The notes under the pieces are model-generated. The model worked only from the letters and a program-made list of their open reading frames with translations. It ran no database searches and had not been told where the DNA came from. Below, in pieces: positions 35,603 to 44,432 of a DNA stretch of 64,000 bases. Every line of letters begins with the position of its first letter. Positions within the stretch are counted from its first letter, which is position 1. The stretch is from Eubacterium sp. CAG:274. GTDB taxonomy: Bacteria > Bacillota > Clostridia > Lachnospirales > CAG-274. Location: contig FR888507.1 in NCBI GenBank assembly GCA_000432155.1, forward strand, positions 44,804-108,803, given 5' to 3'. The position numbers and the translations under genes are program-made.

Positions 35603-36466
35603 TTAATCTTCTAAAATATTTTCAACACTTTCAAGTGTCATTCTACCAAGTTTAGCTGCTCTAAATTCATCAATAAGAATATCTGCTGCTCTCTTTAAGT
35701 CAAGTTCATTACCTTTTAACTTAAATCCTCTGTTTACAGCAATCTGGTTTAATACTTCTTCTGATTTTGTATTTTCGTCATATGTTACCTTATATCTTTC
35801 AGCTAAAGCATTAGGATATAATTTTCTTAAATAATCAATTAATTTGCAAGCAAGAGTTTCTGAGTCAAGAATATCGTCATTAATAGCTCCTGTAAAAGCT
35901 AATCTTTCGCCTACTCTTTGGTCTTCAAACTTAGGCCATAAAATACCTGGTGTATCCAAAAGTTCAAAATCTCGTTTTACTCTTACCCATTGTTTACCTC
36001 TTGTAACACCAGCTTTATCGCCAGTTTTAGCAAGAGCTTTACCTACAAATTTGTTAATTAAAGTTGATTTACCTACATTAGGAATACCAACAATCATTGC
36101 TCTGGTTGGAGTAAAAAGTCTGCCACGAAGTCTTAATCTTTCAAGCTTTTCAGCCATAAGTTCCTTTGAAACTTCTGTAATATCCTTAATACCCTTTCCT
36201 GTAATAGAGTTTACTTCAATTACTTTAAAGCCCTTATCTTCAAAGTATGCTCTCCACTCTTTTGTTTTCTTTTCGTCAGCTAAATCCACCTTATTTAAAA
36301 TAACAATTCTCTTTTTATTTCTTGCTAAATTATCAATTTCTGGATTTTTACTGCTAAATGGAAGTCTAGCATCAAGCAATTCAATTACAATATCTACTAA
36401 AGATATGTTTTCTTCCATCATTCTTCTTGTTTTAGTCATATGACCAGGATACCATTGTATGTTCAT
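35603..36466 (-). CDS. rbgA: Ribosome biogenesis GTPase RbgA (YlqF)
   Basis: This is a circularly permuted GTPase needed for late 50S assembly. In the 287-aa protein the NKVD motif (LNKVDLADE) precedes the P-loop GIPNVGKSTLIN and the G3 motif LDTPGILWP, the permuted order that defines the family; a C-terminal ANTAR-like RNA-binding domain follows. AGGAGG precedes the ATG. It lies downstream of rplS, the common Firmicute order rplS-rbgA. Confidence 0.95.
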   Translation of the reverse strand: MNIQWYPGHMTKTRRMMEENISLVDIVIELLDARLPFSSKNPEIDNLARNKKRIVILNKVDLADEKKTKEWRAYFEDKGFKVIEVNSITGKGIKDITEVSKELMAEKLERLRLRGRLFTPTRAMIVGIPNVGKSTLINKFVGKALAKTGDKAGVTRGKQWVRVKRDFELLDTPGILWPKFEDQRVGERLAFTGAINDDILDSETLACKLIDYLRKLYPNALAERYKVTYDENTKSEEVLNQIAVNRGFKLKGNELDLKRAADILIDEFRAAKLGRMTLESVENILED

Positions 36467-36550
36467 AACATTTCGCCTCCTTTTATAAATTTTGCACTTT
36501 ATTATAATAATAACTAGAAATAAATTTTATTCTAGTTTTATAGACTAAAA

Positions 36551-36580
36551 AGAAAAAGCCCTCGGTCAACGCCGAGGGTC
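36551..36580 (-). terminator. Rho-independent terminator of rplS
   Basis: CCCTCGG (36559-36565) pairs with CCGAGGG (36572-36578) around a 6-base loop; the minus strand continues GCTTTTTCTTTTT. Confidence 0.9.
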
Positions 36581-36586
36581 AAAAAA

Positions 36587-36949
36587 TTACTTACTTCTTC
36601 TGTGGATATCTTCCTTAACCTTAGCTGCCTTACCGATTCTACCTCTGAGGTAGTTAAGCTTAGCACGTCTAACGATACCATATCTAACAACTTCGATACG
36701 GTCAATTCTTGGAGAATGTACTGGCCAAGTTCTTTCTACACCTACACCATAAGAAACTCTTCTTACTGTGAAAGTTTCCTTAGCGCCGCCACCCTGTCTT
36801 TTAAGTACAACACCTTCAAACATCTGAAGTCTTTCTCTTGTACCTTCAACAACCTTAGCGTAAACCTTTACTGTGTCACCTACATTAAATTCAGTAACTT
36901 CTGGCTTGAGCTGTTCGTTTTCGATTTCTCTAATAATTGAATAATTCAT
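36587..36949 (-). CDS. rplS: 50S ribosomal protein L19
   Basis: This 120-aa protein has the L19 signature (VKVYAKVVEGTRERLQMFEGVV and RVSYGVGVERTWPVHSPRI). It sits at the 30S-50S interface. The open frame extends to 36973, but a GGGAGG nine bases before ATG 36949 and the family's usual MNxxII start place the beginning there. It has its own promoter, leader and terminator. Confidence 0.97.
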   Translation of the reverse strand: MNYSIIREIENEQLKPEVTEFNVGDTVKVYAKVVEGTRERLQMFEGVVLKRQGGGAKETFTVRRVSYGVGVERTWPVHSPRIDRIEVVRYGIVRRAKLNYLRGRIGKAAKVKEDIHRRSK

Positions 36950-36973
36950 AAGGCTTTGCCTCCCTTTCATCAT

Positions 36974-37044
36974 AAATGTTCATAAATACCCTTTGGATTA
37001 ATGGCTTCCTGCCACAAGTACCAGCGGAACATTCGTACTCACAA
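36974..37044 (-). promoter_or_regulatory. Candidate L19 autoregulatory leader
   Basis: About 95 bases separate the predicted transcription start and rplS. The minus-strand RNA can form a stem of AGTAC with GTACT around GAATGTTCCGCTG, followed by GTGGCAGGAAGCC. Firmicute rplS leaders commonly hold a structured autoregulatory element (Rfam L19_leader); membership needs a covariance search. Confidence 0.45.
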
Positions 37045-37050
37045 GTCGAT

Positions 37051-37079
37051 ATTATAACATAATACTTTTTAAAATGCAA
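37051..37079 (-). promoter_or_regulatory. Promoter of rplS
   Basis: TTGCAT (37074-37079), a 17-base spacer and a perfect TATAAT (37051-37056) lie on the minus strand just after the rluD stop codon. Confidence 0.68.
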
Positions 37080-37087
37080 GCATTATT

Positions 37088-37996
37088 TTATTTTTTTAAT
37101 CTTTCGATAAGAGAACTGAAATAATCCGGTAATTCCGAATTAAATTCCATATATTCTCCTGTTCTCGGATGAATAAATCCTAAAACCTTTGCATGAAGAA
37201 CCTGTCCATTTAAGTTAAAAGGACATTTTTTAGGTCCATAGACTGGGTCACCTAAAAGAGGATGACCTATATACGACATATGCACTCTAATTTGATGAGT
37301 TCTTCCTGTTTCAAGTTGCAATTCAACCCAAGTATATTTACCCAATTTTTCAATTACTTTGTAATGGGTAACAGCATTTCTACCGCCCTGCATAACAACA
37401 GCCATTTTCTTTCTGTCGTTTTTAGAACGGTCAATATTTCTGTCTACAGTACCACTTTCTTCACTAAAACTATTGTAAACAATAGCATTATACACTCTTT
37501 TCATAGAGTGTTCAGCAAGCTGTTCTGAAAGACCTTTATGTGCCAAATCTGATTTTGCTATAACTAAAACACCTGATGTATCCTTATCAATTCTGTGAAC
37601 AATACCTGGGCGAAGTACACCATTTATACCAGATAAATTATCCCCACAATGGAACATTAAAGCATTAACCAAAGTTCCTGTGTAATGCCCTGGAGCTGGA
37701 TGCACAACCATATTTTGAGATTTATTTATAACAATTAAATCATCATCTTCATACATTATATCAAGAGGAATATCCTCTGGCACAATGTCAATATTTTCCG
37801 GAGGAGGAAGTTCAGCCTCTACTATATCGCCTAGATGAAGTTTATAGTTTTTGCTTATTTTTTCTCCATTTACTGTTATATTTCCCTTTTCGATATTTTT
37901 CTGTAAAGCTGAACGAGATACATCTTCCATTTCTTCATTCAGAAAAACATCTACTCTCTTATTAACATCATCTGTTTCAATAGTAAATATTTCCAT
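37088..37996 (-). CDS. rluD: RluD-family 23S rRNA pseudouridine synthase
   Basis: The 302-aa protein has an N-terminal S4 RNA-binding domain (SRSALQKNIEKGNITVNGEK) and the RluA/RluD catalytic domain with HRIDKDTSGVLVIAKSD holding the catalytic Asp. It corresponds to Bacillus YlyB. GAGGG and family length place the start at ATG 37996, just after the lspA stop, instead of 38047. Its co-location after lspA is conserved in Firmicutes. Confidence 0.94.
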   Translation of the reverse strand: MEIFTIETDDVNKRVDVFLNEEMEDVSRSALQKNIEKGNITVNGEKISKNYKLHLGDIVEAELPPPENIDIVPEDIPLDIMYEDDDLIVINKSQNMVVHPAPGHYTGTLVNALMFHCGDNLSGINGVLRPGIVHRIDKDTSGVLVIAKSDLAHKGLSEQLAEHSMKRVYNAIVYNSFSEESGTVDRNIDRSKNDRKKMAVVMQGGRNAVTHYKVIEKLGKYTWVELQLETGRTHQIRVHMSYIGHPLLGDPVYGPKKCPFNLNGQVLHAKVLGFIHPRTGEYMEFNSELPDYFSSLIERLKK

Positions 37997-37997
37997 A

Positions 37998-38462
37998 CTA
38001 TTTTCCCTCTTTTGTAAAACATAAGGAAACAACCAATAAAACAGCACCTATTACAACACAAATATCTGCGAAATTAAATACAGGGAAACTGTAGCCAAAA
38101 AAGTTAAATGACAACATATCCACTACATAACCTCTGAAAAGTCTGTCAATGCAGTTTCCTATTGCTCCACCAGCTACCAATACAAGTGCTAATGATGCAA
38201 TTTTACTTTCATTTTTATTATATATTTTAGAATAATAAATGCCACCAGCTACAACAACAATAACTGTAAGGGCAACGAAGAACCATCGTCCACCCATCAT
38301 TGTTCCAAAGGCTGCACCCCTATTTTCTACATAAGTTAATGAAAAGAAATTTTTTATAATTTCTACAGAATTAATAGGCATAAGCATTGAAACAGTCATA
38401 TATTTTGTTATCTGGTCAACTATTATAATAGCTAGAATAATTAAAATCGGCAATAAAAACAT
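37998..38462 (-). CDS. lspA: Lipoprotein signal peptidase (signal peptidase II)
   Basis: This 154-aa membrane aspartyl protease cleaves prolipoprotein signal peptides after diacylglyceryl transfer. Four membrane helices are visible, plus the motifs VENRGAAFGTMMGG, GGAIGNCIDRLFRGYVVDM and FNFADICVVIG with the two catalytic Asp residues. The upstream GGTG site is weak. It serves lipoproteins such as the ThiY-like protein in this window. Confidence 0.96.
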   Translation of the reverse strand: MFLLPILIILAIIIVDQITKYMTVSMLMPINSVEIIKNFFSLTYVENRGAAFGTMMGGRWFFVALTVIVVVAGGIYYSKIYNKNESKIASLALVLVAGGAIGNCIDRLFRGYVVDMLSFNFFGYSFPVFNFADICVVIGAVLLVVSLCFTKEGK

Positions 38463-38471
38463 TTATTACAC

Positions 38472-39548
38472 CTACTTTGCTATGTATTCTATAGCCTTTT
38501 TTATATTTGCCACATCATTAGACGAATCAATAAAAGCCTCGCCTATTTTCTTTAATGCAACTATTTTTATTTTGCCACTTGAAGTCTTTTTATCATAGAA
38601 CATCTGATTATAAACTTCATCAACATTGTTATCGCATCTAGTAGGAAGTTCAAAAAATTCAAGTAACTTTTCGATATCTTCAATATCTTCCTTAGTTGTA
38701 TTGCCACATTCCATAGAGTAATAAAGAGCAGCAACCATACCAATAGCAACACATTCGCCATGAAGTAATTTGAAATTGTTAAGTGTTTCAACTGAATGAC
38801 CAAAAGTATGACCAAAATTAAGAATAGCTCTCAAACCTAATTCCTTTTCGTCTTTACTTACAACATATGCCTTTGCTTCACAACACTTATAAATAACTTC
38901 AATAAGGGCATTGTTATCTAATGACTTTATACTTTCCTTATTTTCAATACAATATTCAAGGAAATCATTATCAATAATATAACCATACTTTATAGCTTCA
39001 GCAATACCTGCTGCAACTTCTCTATAAGGTAAAGTTTTAAGTGTTTCACTATTTATAAAAACAAAATCTGGCTGATAAAAAGCACCAATCATATTTTTAT
39101 TACCGTTAAAATCAACACCTGTTTTACCACCTACACTACTATCAACCTGTGCAAGTAAAGTTGTAGGTACTTGAACAAAGCTAATGCCTCTCATATATGT
39201 AGATGCAGCAAAGCCAGCCATATCACCAACAACGCCACCACCTAAAGCAACAACAACAGATTTTCTATCCAATTTTTCTTCAACAAAGAAATTATAGAAA
39301 TCGCTAATTGTTCCTAAATGTTTGCTATTTTCTCCTGCCTCAAAAACATAATGACAAACATCATATTTTTCTGAAAGCATAGACTCTATTGTTTCAAGAT
39401 AATACTTTTCTACATTAGTATCTGTAATAATACAAAGCTTACTTGGCTTTAAACCGGATTTTTCAAAAGCTGAAACAAGTTCATCATAGCTATGGTCAAT
39501 ATAAATTGGATAATCTTTTAAAGCAGTTTTTACTTCTAAAACTTTCAT
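38472..39548 (-). CDS. aroB: 3-dehydroquinate synthase
   Basis: This enzyme converts DAHP to 3-dehydroquinate, the second step of the shikimate pathway. The 358-aa protein shows the NAD-binding GGGVVGDMAGFAASTYMRG, the metal-site VPTTLLAQVDSSVGGKTGV and NFGHTFGHSVE. It stands alone among division and envelope genes, between divIVA and lspA, away from other aro genes. GAGGT supports the start. Confidence 0.96.
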   Translation of the reverse strand: MKVLEVKTALKDYPIYIDHSYDELVSAFEKSGLKPSKLCIITDTNVEKYYLETIESMLSEKYDVCHYVFEAGENSKHLGTISDFYNFFVEEKLDRKSVVVALGGGVVGDMAGFAASTYMRGISFVQVPTTLLAQVDSSVGGKTGVDFNGNKNMIGAFYQPDFVFINSETLKTLPYREVAAGIAEAIKYGYIIDNDFLEYCIENKESIKSLDNNALIEVIYKCCEAKAYVVSKDEKELGLRAILNFGHTFGHSVETLNNFKLLHGECVAIGMVAALYYSMECGNTTKEDIEDIEKLLEFFELPTRCDNNVDEVYNQMFYDKKTSSGKIKIVALKKIGEAFIDSSNDVANIKKAIEYIAK

Positions 39549-39558
39549 ATTAAACCTC

Positions 39559-40029
39559 TTATTCCTGTTCCTCGTTTAAACCTAATTCTTCTTCATACTG
39601 TTCAAGCATTTTCAATTCTGTTTCAAGGAGCATTTTTAATTTTCCTTTAACTGATTCGTACTCAGCTCTAACTCTGATAATTTCATTCTTTAACTGGTAA
39701 AGTTGTTTATGAGCATCCTGCATAATATCAACAGCCTGCTGTTCAGCAGTCTTAACAATCTGACTTGCCTCAACCTCAGCATTGTGCTTTGTTTCCTCAA
39801 CTGTTTTTTCAGCTCTTACAATAGAATTTCTAATTGTATCCTCTAAATCCTTGTAATATTTAAGTGCCTCTTCTGTTGTAGTAACCTTATCCTGAAGTTT
39901 AGCATTTTCTTTGAAAAGTCTTTCAAATTCAACAATAACCTTATCAAGAAAAGTATCTACTTCATCACAAGAGTAACCTAAAGCCACCTTTTTAAAATCA
40001 GCTGTTTCAATATCAACAGGTGTCATCAT
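39559..40029 (-). CDS. divIVA: DivIVA-domain cell-division protein
   Basis: The 156-aa protein has the DivIVA N-terminal lipid-binding motif (TPVDIETADFKKVALGYSC then DEVDTFLDKV) and a long coiled coil up to about residue 145. DivIVA binds negatively curved membrane at poles and septa and recruits division or sporulation factors. GGAGG lies ten bases upstream of ATG 40029, followed at once by a second ATG. Confidence 0.94.
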   Translation of the reverse strand: MMTPVDIETADFKKVALGYSCDEVDTFLDKVIVEFERLFKENAKLQDKVTTTEEALKYYKDLEDTIRNSIVRAEKTVEETKHNAEVEASQIVKTAEQQAVDIMQDAHKQLYQLKNEIIRVRAEYESVKGKLKMLLETELKMLEQYEEELGLNEEQE

Positions 40030-40049
40030 AATTCAACTTCCTCCTAAAT

Positions 40050-40832
40050 CTATTTATAGATTTCTATATCTATAAGAAATCTATCTTTTTTCGTTTTTCC
40101 AAGAGTTTCTATTACTTTAACTCGCCCAAAACCACGAAGTGTAATCATATCCCCGTCTTTTATGTTTTCAGACACAGATGTAATCTGTTTCCAATTTACA
40201 AAAGCCTTTTCGCCCTTTATTAAATCGGAAACCTTACCTCTTGAAATATTTAACGCCCCACTTAATACAGCATCTATGCGTAGTGAAGCAACTGTTATTT
40301 TCTTTGCATTTACTTCTGAAGGTGCAGACTCAAAATGGTCTATAATCTTTGCGTTAACCTTTGTATGAGAAACCCTTTCTAAGTTAGATACAATATAATC
40401 AGCAATATCTTCATCCACCATTATAACGGCTTTTTCATTCTGAATATATATATCGCCAACTTTATCTCTAGTTATACCTAATCCTAAAACCGAACCTAAA
40501 AATTCTCTATGAGTAAGAGTTTTACTATATTTTCCATTATATGTTACTTCAACATAAGAAATAGGAAACGATGTATAATCTCCTTCATCATAATAAGGGA
40601 AAAAGCCTACTTTCAATCTTTCAGCATCTTCATACCCACCATAGAGAACTGTGTTAAATTCACACCCTCTACAGATTTCTCCTAATTTATGAGCCTTATA
40701 TGGGTCCATAAAATCTGAAAACTGAGGAACATTAATCTTAGCACACAAATCTCCCTTATCTAAAGCCTTAGCAAAAATTTTTCTTTCATCTTCGTCAGAA
40801 ATACTCTTTAGTAAATCTTTTTTACTTGCCAT
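40050..40832 (-). CDS. ylmH: YlmH-type S4-domain RNA-binding protein
   Basis: The 260-aa protein has the YlmH layout: an N-terminal domain (FSDFMDPYKAHKLGEICRG), the GSVLGLGITRDKVGDI motif, and a C-terminal S4 domain (SLRIDAVLSGALNISRGKVSDLI, GDMITLRGFGRVKVIE). YlmH takes part in rescue of stalled ribosomes in Firmicutes. Its ATG shares one base with the ylmG stop (TAATG). Confidence 0.93.
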   Translation of the reverse strand: MASKKDLLKSISDEDERKIFAKALDKGDLCAKINVPQFSDFMDPYKAHKLGEICRGCEFNTVLYGGYEDAERLKVGFFPYYDEGDYTSFPISYVEVTYNGKYSKTLTHREFLGSVLGLGITRDKVGDIYIQNEKAVIMVDEDIADYIVSNLERVSHTKVNAKIIDHFESAPSEVNAKKITVASLRIDAVLSGALNISRGKVSDLIKGEKAFVNWKQITSVSENIKDGDMITLRGFGRVKVIETLGKTKKDRFLIDIEIYK

Positions 40833-41131
40833 TAGAAAAATACCCCATATATAACGCTTGTAAGGATTCTATACACAAACATTATTACTAATAAAGCTAA
40901 TACTGGAGAAAAATCTACCATCATACCTCTACCAAGAGGAGATTTATAAATCAATTTTCTAATAGGTCCCATTATGGGTTCAGTAATTGCAACTAAAATT
41001 CTTACAAAAATATTATTCTGACCTATTGGCAACCAAGAAAGTATACATCTTGCAAGAATTGCGTATTCCAAAAGAGTATAAAAATAATAAAGTGCTTTTA
41101 TTAATACAAAACCAATATTCGCATTAACCAT
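40832..41131 (-). CDS. ylmG: YggT/YlmG-family membrane protein
   Basis: The 99-aa protein has two hydrophobic segments and the family motif LARCILSWLPIGQNNIFVRI followed by EPIMGPIRKLI. YlmG homologues affect membrane or nucleoid organisation near the division site; the mechanism is unknown. TGAGG seven bases upstream supports ATG 41131 rather than the overlapping GTG 41152. Confidence 0.9.
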   Translation of the reverse strand: MVNANIGFVLIKALYYFYTLLEYAILARCILSWLPIGQNNIFVRILVAITEPIMGPIRKLIYKSPLGRGMMVDFSPVLALLVIMFVYRILTSVIYGVFF

Positions 41132-41142
41132 ATAAAACCTCA

Positions 41143-41757
41143 CTATCTCCACATAGAAGAATTAGGCAATTTGATACCACTTGCTTCTAATTCGCGTCTA
41201 AACTGTCCTGAAATATTAACATCATAAGGTGCTACAATGAAAATTCTACTTGAAACAGGTTGCATAGTACCATTTAAGGCGTAACAAGCACCTGAGAAGA
41301 AGTCTGTAATTCTCTGTGCATTATCCTTTTCAACACCTTCAAGGTTAAGTATAACAACCTTAGACTTTAACTGAAGACTATCCTGACCAGCTTCTTCAAG
41401 TGTCTTTGGTGTAACAATAACAACCTGCATATTAACGCTTGTGTTAATGCTTAAAACCTTGTTAGATGCACCTCTACCCATATCCATTGACGAACCATAG
41501 TTTCTTGATGATGAGTAAGAAGACCTATAAGAAGACTGTGGTTCAGCATTTTTCTTAGAAGCAGATGAACTTGAGCCAAAGCCCATTTTCTGAGTAAATC
41601 CACCAAAGCTTGAGCCGAATGACCTTACATTACTGCCGTTACTTACTTCCTGTTCATTTTCATATTCTTCGCCATAATTGTCATTATATTCTTCTTCGTA
41701 TTCTTCTTCAGGTTCTCCTAAAATAAAATTCTTAACCTTATCAAATAATTCAATCAT
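41143..41757 (-). CDS. sepF: Cell-division protein SepF
   Basis: This is a membrane-binding partner of FtsZ. The 204-aa protein has the N-terminal amphipathic anchor MIELFDKVKNFI, an acidic Glu/Tyr-rich stretch, a Ser/Gly-rich linker (residues about 40-95) and the C-terminal SepF domain (VVIVTPKTLEEAGQD ... RITDFFSGACYALNGTMQPV). The linker is longer than in Bacillus SepF. GGAGG precedes the ATG. Confidence 0.95.
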   Translation of the reverse strand: MIELFDKVKNFILGEPEEEYEEEYNDNYGEEYENEQEVSNGSNVRSFGSSFGGFTQKMGFGSSSSASKKNAEPQSSYRSSYSSSRNYGSSMDMGRGASNKVLSINTSVNMQVVIVTPKTLEEAGQDSLQLKSKVVILNLEGVEKDNAQRITDFFSGACYALNGTMQPVSSRIFIVAPYDVNISGQFRRELEASGIKLPNSSMWR

Positions 41758-41780
41758 CTATATATGTCCTCCTAAATATA

Positions 41781-42473
41781 TTAAACCGCGTAATTTCTAG
41801 CACCGAAAAGTCCTGTGCCTATTCTGACAATATTGGCACCTTCCTGAATAGCTATCTCATAATCGTTAGTCATACCCATTGACAGATATTCCATATCTAC
41901 ATTATCATAGTTTTTATCCTTAATGTCAATAAATAATTTGTACATTTCCTTAAAATATTTCCTGTTTTCTTCAGGATTTTCGACAAAAGGAGCAACTGTC
42001 ATTAAGCCTTTAACCCTGATATTTTTAAATTTAGATGCTTCTAAAACTAATTCCTCAGCTTTTTCTGGTGGAACGCCATGCTTAGCTTCTTCTCCAGCAA
42101 TATTTATTTCCACAAGTACATCCATTGTAATTCCCTTAGCCTCAGCCCTCTTCTGAATTTCTTCACAAAGCTTTACACTATCAAGAGAATGTATAAGGCA
42201 AACTTTATCAATAATGTATTTAACCTTATTTGTCTGTAAATGGCCAATCTGATGCCATCTTACATTTTCTATTTCATCATATTTCCAGTTAATTTCCTGT
42301 GGCTTATTTTCGCCTAAATCTACAAGACCAAGATTAACAGCCTCTTTTATTCTAGGAACATCAACTGTTTTTGAAACGGCAAGAAGAAGTACATCTTCTC
42401 TTTTTCTGCCACTTATTTCAGCAGCTTTAGTAATTTTTTCTTCAATTTCTTTTAAATTGTCAGCTATACTCAT
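41781..42473 (-). CDS. yggS: YggS/YlmE PLP-homeostasis protein
   Basis: The 230-aa protein is a PLP-binding TIM-barrel with the lysine-bearing LLLAVSKTVDVPRI, NKPQEINWKYD, WHQIGHLQTNKV, LSMGMTNDYEIAI and GTGLFGARNY motifs. It balances pyridoxal-phosphate and amino-acid pools and has no known reaction. The second of two ATGs (42473) has proper spacing from GAGG. Confidence 0.94.
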   Translation of the reverse strand: MSIADNLKEIEEKITKAAEISGRKREDVLLLAVSKTVDVPRIKEAVNLGLVDLGENKPQEINWKYDEIENVRWHQIGHLQTNKVKYIIDKVCLIHSLDSVKLCEEIQKRAEAKGITMDVLVEINIAGEEAKHGVPPEKAEELVLEASKFKNIRVKGLMTVAPFVENPEENRKYFKEMYKLFIDIKDKNYDNVDMEYLSMGMTNDYEIAIQEGANIVRIGTGLFGARNYAV

Positions 42474-42484
42474 TATCATTACCT

Positions 42485-44368
42485 CTATTCAAATACTTTT
42501 TCTTCTTTAGTTACATTTTCAGTATCTGTCATAATTCTATCGTATATGTTAATATTAGGATTTTTGCCAATATCTAAAATTGTATGTGTTGAATTAGAAA
42601 CAGAGTCATCTAAACTTACAATTTTAAATTCTGCAATACCTGAATTTACTACATATATACCATTGGAATTGACTACATTTTCTATTTTATATTTGTTAGA
42701 AGAATTTGGCTTTTGTATTTCATCACCAACATTTAAAATACCAAGCTGTACCGGAACATAAGAAACCTTTTTTTCCTTATCTACACTTGAAACAACAACT
42801 TGTATTTCCTTTGTATTTGAGCCAGAAACCTTATTTACAGTATTATTTTCTGTAATATAATCACTAGGTATCTGTAAAAGTGTTTCATCTACAATAGAAC
42901 TGTTAGGAACTTTATATCCCTTCTTTGATTTTTGAGTTTCAAAGCTAATACTTCTGTCCCCAACAAATTCAAGCATATTTTTTGTAATACTTAATATTAC
43001 ATATTTTTCTTTTCCATCTTTAACAGTTGATAATGTGTTAATTGTGGCTGGTAATGTATATGAAACACCATTATCGTCTTTTGCATATATATTAACTACA
43101 TTACCAGTTTTCCAATCTTTAGTATAGTCTTCGCTAATGTAAGCAGCAATATACCAAGTATTGGACTTAATAATTTTAAAGACCGGACTATTAGCTTTTA
43201 CAGAAGTCTTAAAACCACTATCACTACTTGTTGTAGCAAGAGTATTTTTCTTTGTAAGTGACTTCATTGTTTCTAATGTATACTTATCTTCATCGCCTAT
43301 AACATCATAAGAAACGATACCACTTTCATTTGTAGAAACCTTACTAATACTTTGATTAAGTTTTTCTTCCTGTGCTTTTCTTTTTGTAACAAGGTCTGTT
43401 AAAGCTCCTTGATTTTCACTAAGAAGAAGCTGATTTCTTTCTGAAAGTTCTTTTTCTATATTTGTTTTTAATTCATATACATCTTCAAGATTTAAAGTTG
43501 CAAAATTAATAGCACTATCATCAACTATTTTCTTAATTTGCTGATTATCCTTATTAATATCGTCAGAATAAATTGAAATATCATCTCTCTTATCCTGAAC
43601 ATCCATAATATCATTATCTATTTTTTCAAGGTCACTTTCCATAGATGCTACTGCAGCTTGGTCTTTTATACTACAAACCTCTGTATTTGGCTTTACCTTT
43701 TCACCATCAGCCACATCATAAGAAATAACACCATCTACTGTGGTATTGTATACCTTTTCATCTCTTACAATAACACCCTGTATAACATTTGGAGAATCAA
43801 TAGTTCCATACTGTACTGTATCATAATTTACCTTTCCCTTTGTTACTCTTGAAACAGAATAACCTATAACTTGTACAAGCACTAAGGCAAATATAAATAT
43901 GTATATCGGTATAGCCTTACTATTTCGGCTACTCAAATTGATTATAGGTATATAATTTCTAGTTCTCTTTGGTTTAGGGGTAGCTTTCTTATGCTGTTTA
44001 GTTCTAGTGTTCTTAGTGTTTTTAGAATAATTACGCTCTTGATTATCAAATACATTTCTATTGTTATTTGTATATCCATAACCATTTTGATTTCTAGTGT
44101 TATTTGTACGACTAGAATTACTAAAACGGCCAGAACCATATGTACCTCTTGAGCTGTTCATTCCAGCACCAGTAGAAAAAACATTTTCAGAAACCCTATA
44201 TTTTCCTACATTAGAATATCTATTTCCTGTTCCATATTGAGAGTTACTATTTCTCCCATATGTATTTCCATAATTTCTATTATTACTATTATTTCTGTTA
44301 TTATTTACAGTAGTATTGTTTTTCTTAGTGTTCCTTGTCTTTTTATTATTTTTTTTACTGCCGAACAC
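42485..44368 (-). CDS. HlyD-like membrane protein with Asn-rich N-terminus
   Basis: This 627-aa protein has about 115 residues dominated by Asn, Ser, Gly, Tyr and Arg, a strongly basic stretch (KQHKKATPKPKRTRN), one membrane helix (about residues 150-172, AIPIYIFIFALVLVQVIGY) and a long extracytoplasmic part: a beta-barrel/lipoyl-like start (VIQGVIVRDEKVYNTTVDGV), a coiled coil and a repeat barrel. This matches HlyD-type adaptor proteins seen next to sepF in Clostridia; no partner transporter is adjacent. The start codon is GTG (44368) with GGAGG seven bases upstream. Confidence 0.75.
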   Translation of the reverse strand: MFGSKKNNKKTRNTKKNNTTVNNNRNNSNNRNYGNTYGRNSNSQYGTGNRYSNVGKYRVSENVFSTGAGMNSSRGTYGSGRFSNSSRTNNTRNQNGYGYTNNNRNVFDNQERNYSKNTKNTRTKQHKKATPKPKRTRNYIPIINLSSRNSKAIPIYIFIFALVLVQVIGYSVSRVTKGKVNYDTVQYGTIDSPNVIQGVIVRDEKVYNTTVDGVISYDVADGEKVKPNTEVCSIKDQAAVASMESDLEKIDNDIMDVQDKRDDISIYSDDINKDNQQIKKIVDDSAINFATLNLEDVYELKTNIEKELSERNQLLLSENQGALTDLVTKRKAQEEKLNQSISKVSTNESGIVSYDVIGDEDKYTLETMKSLTKKNTLATTSSDSGFKTSVKANSPVFKIIKSNTWYIAAYISEDYTKDWKTGNVVNIYAKDDNGVSYTLPATINTLSTVKDGKEKYVILSITKNMLEFVGDRSISFETQKSKKGYKVPNSSIVDETLLQIPSDYITENNTVNKVSGSNTKEIQVVVSSVDKEKKVSYVPVQLGILNVGDEIQKPNSSNKYKIENVVNSNGIYVVNSGIAEFKIVSLDDSVSNSTHTILDIGKNPNINIYDRIMTDTENVTKEEKVFE

Positions 44369-44432
44369 AATACTACCTCCTCATATTTTTTATTTTAATT
44401 CATATACTTTCACAAAAAAGGTTTTGAGATTT

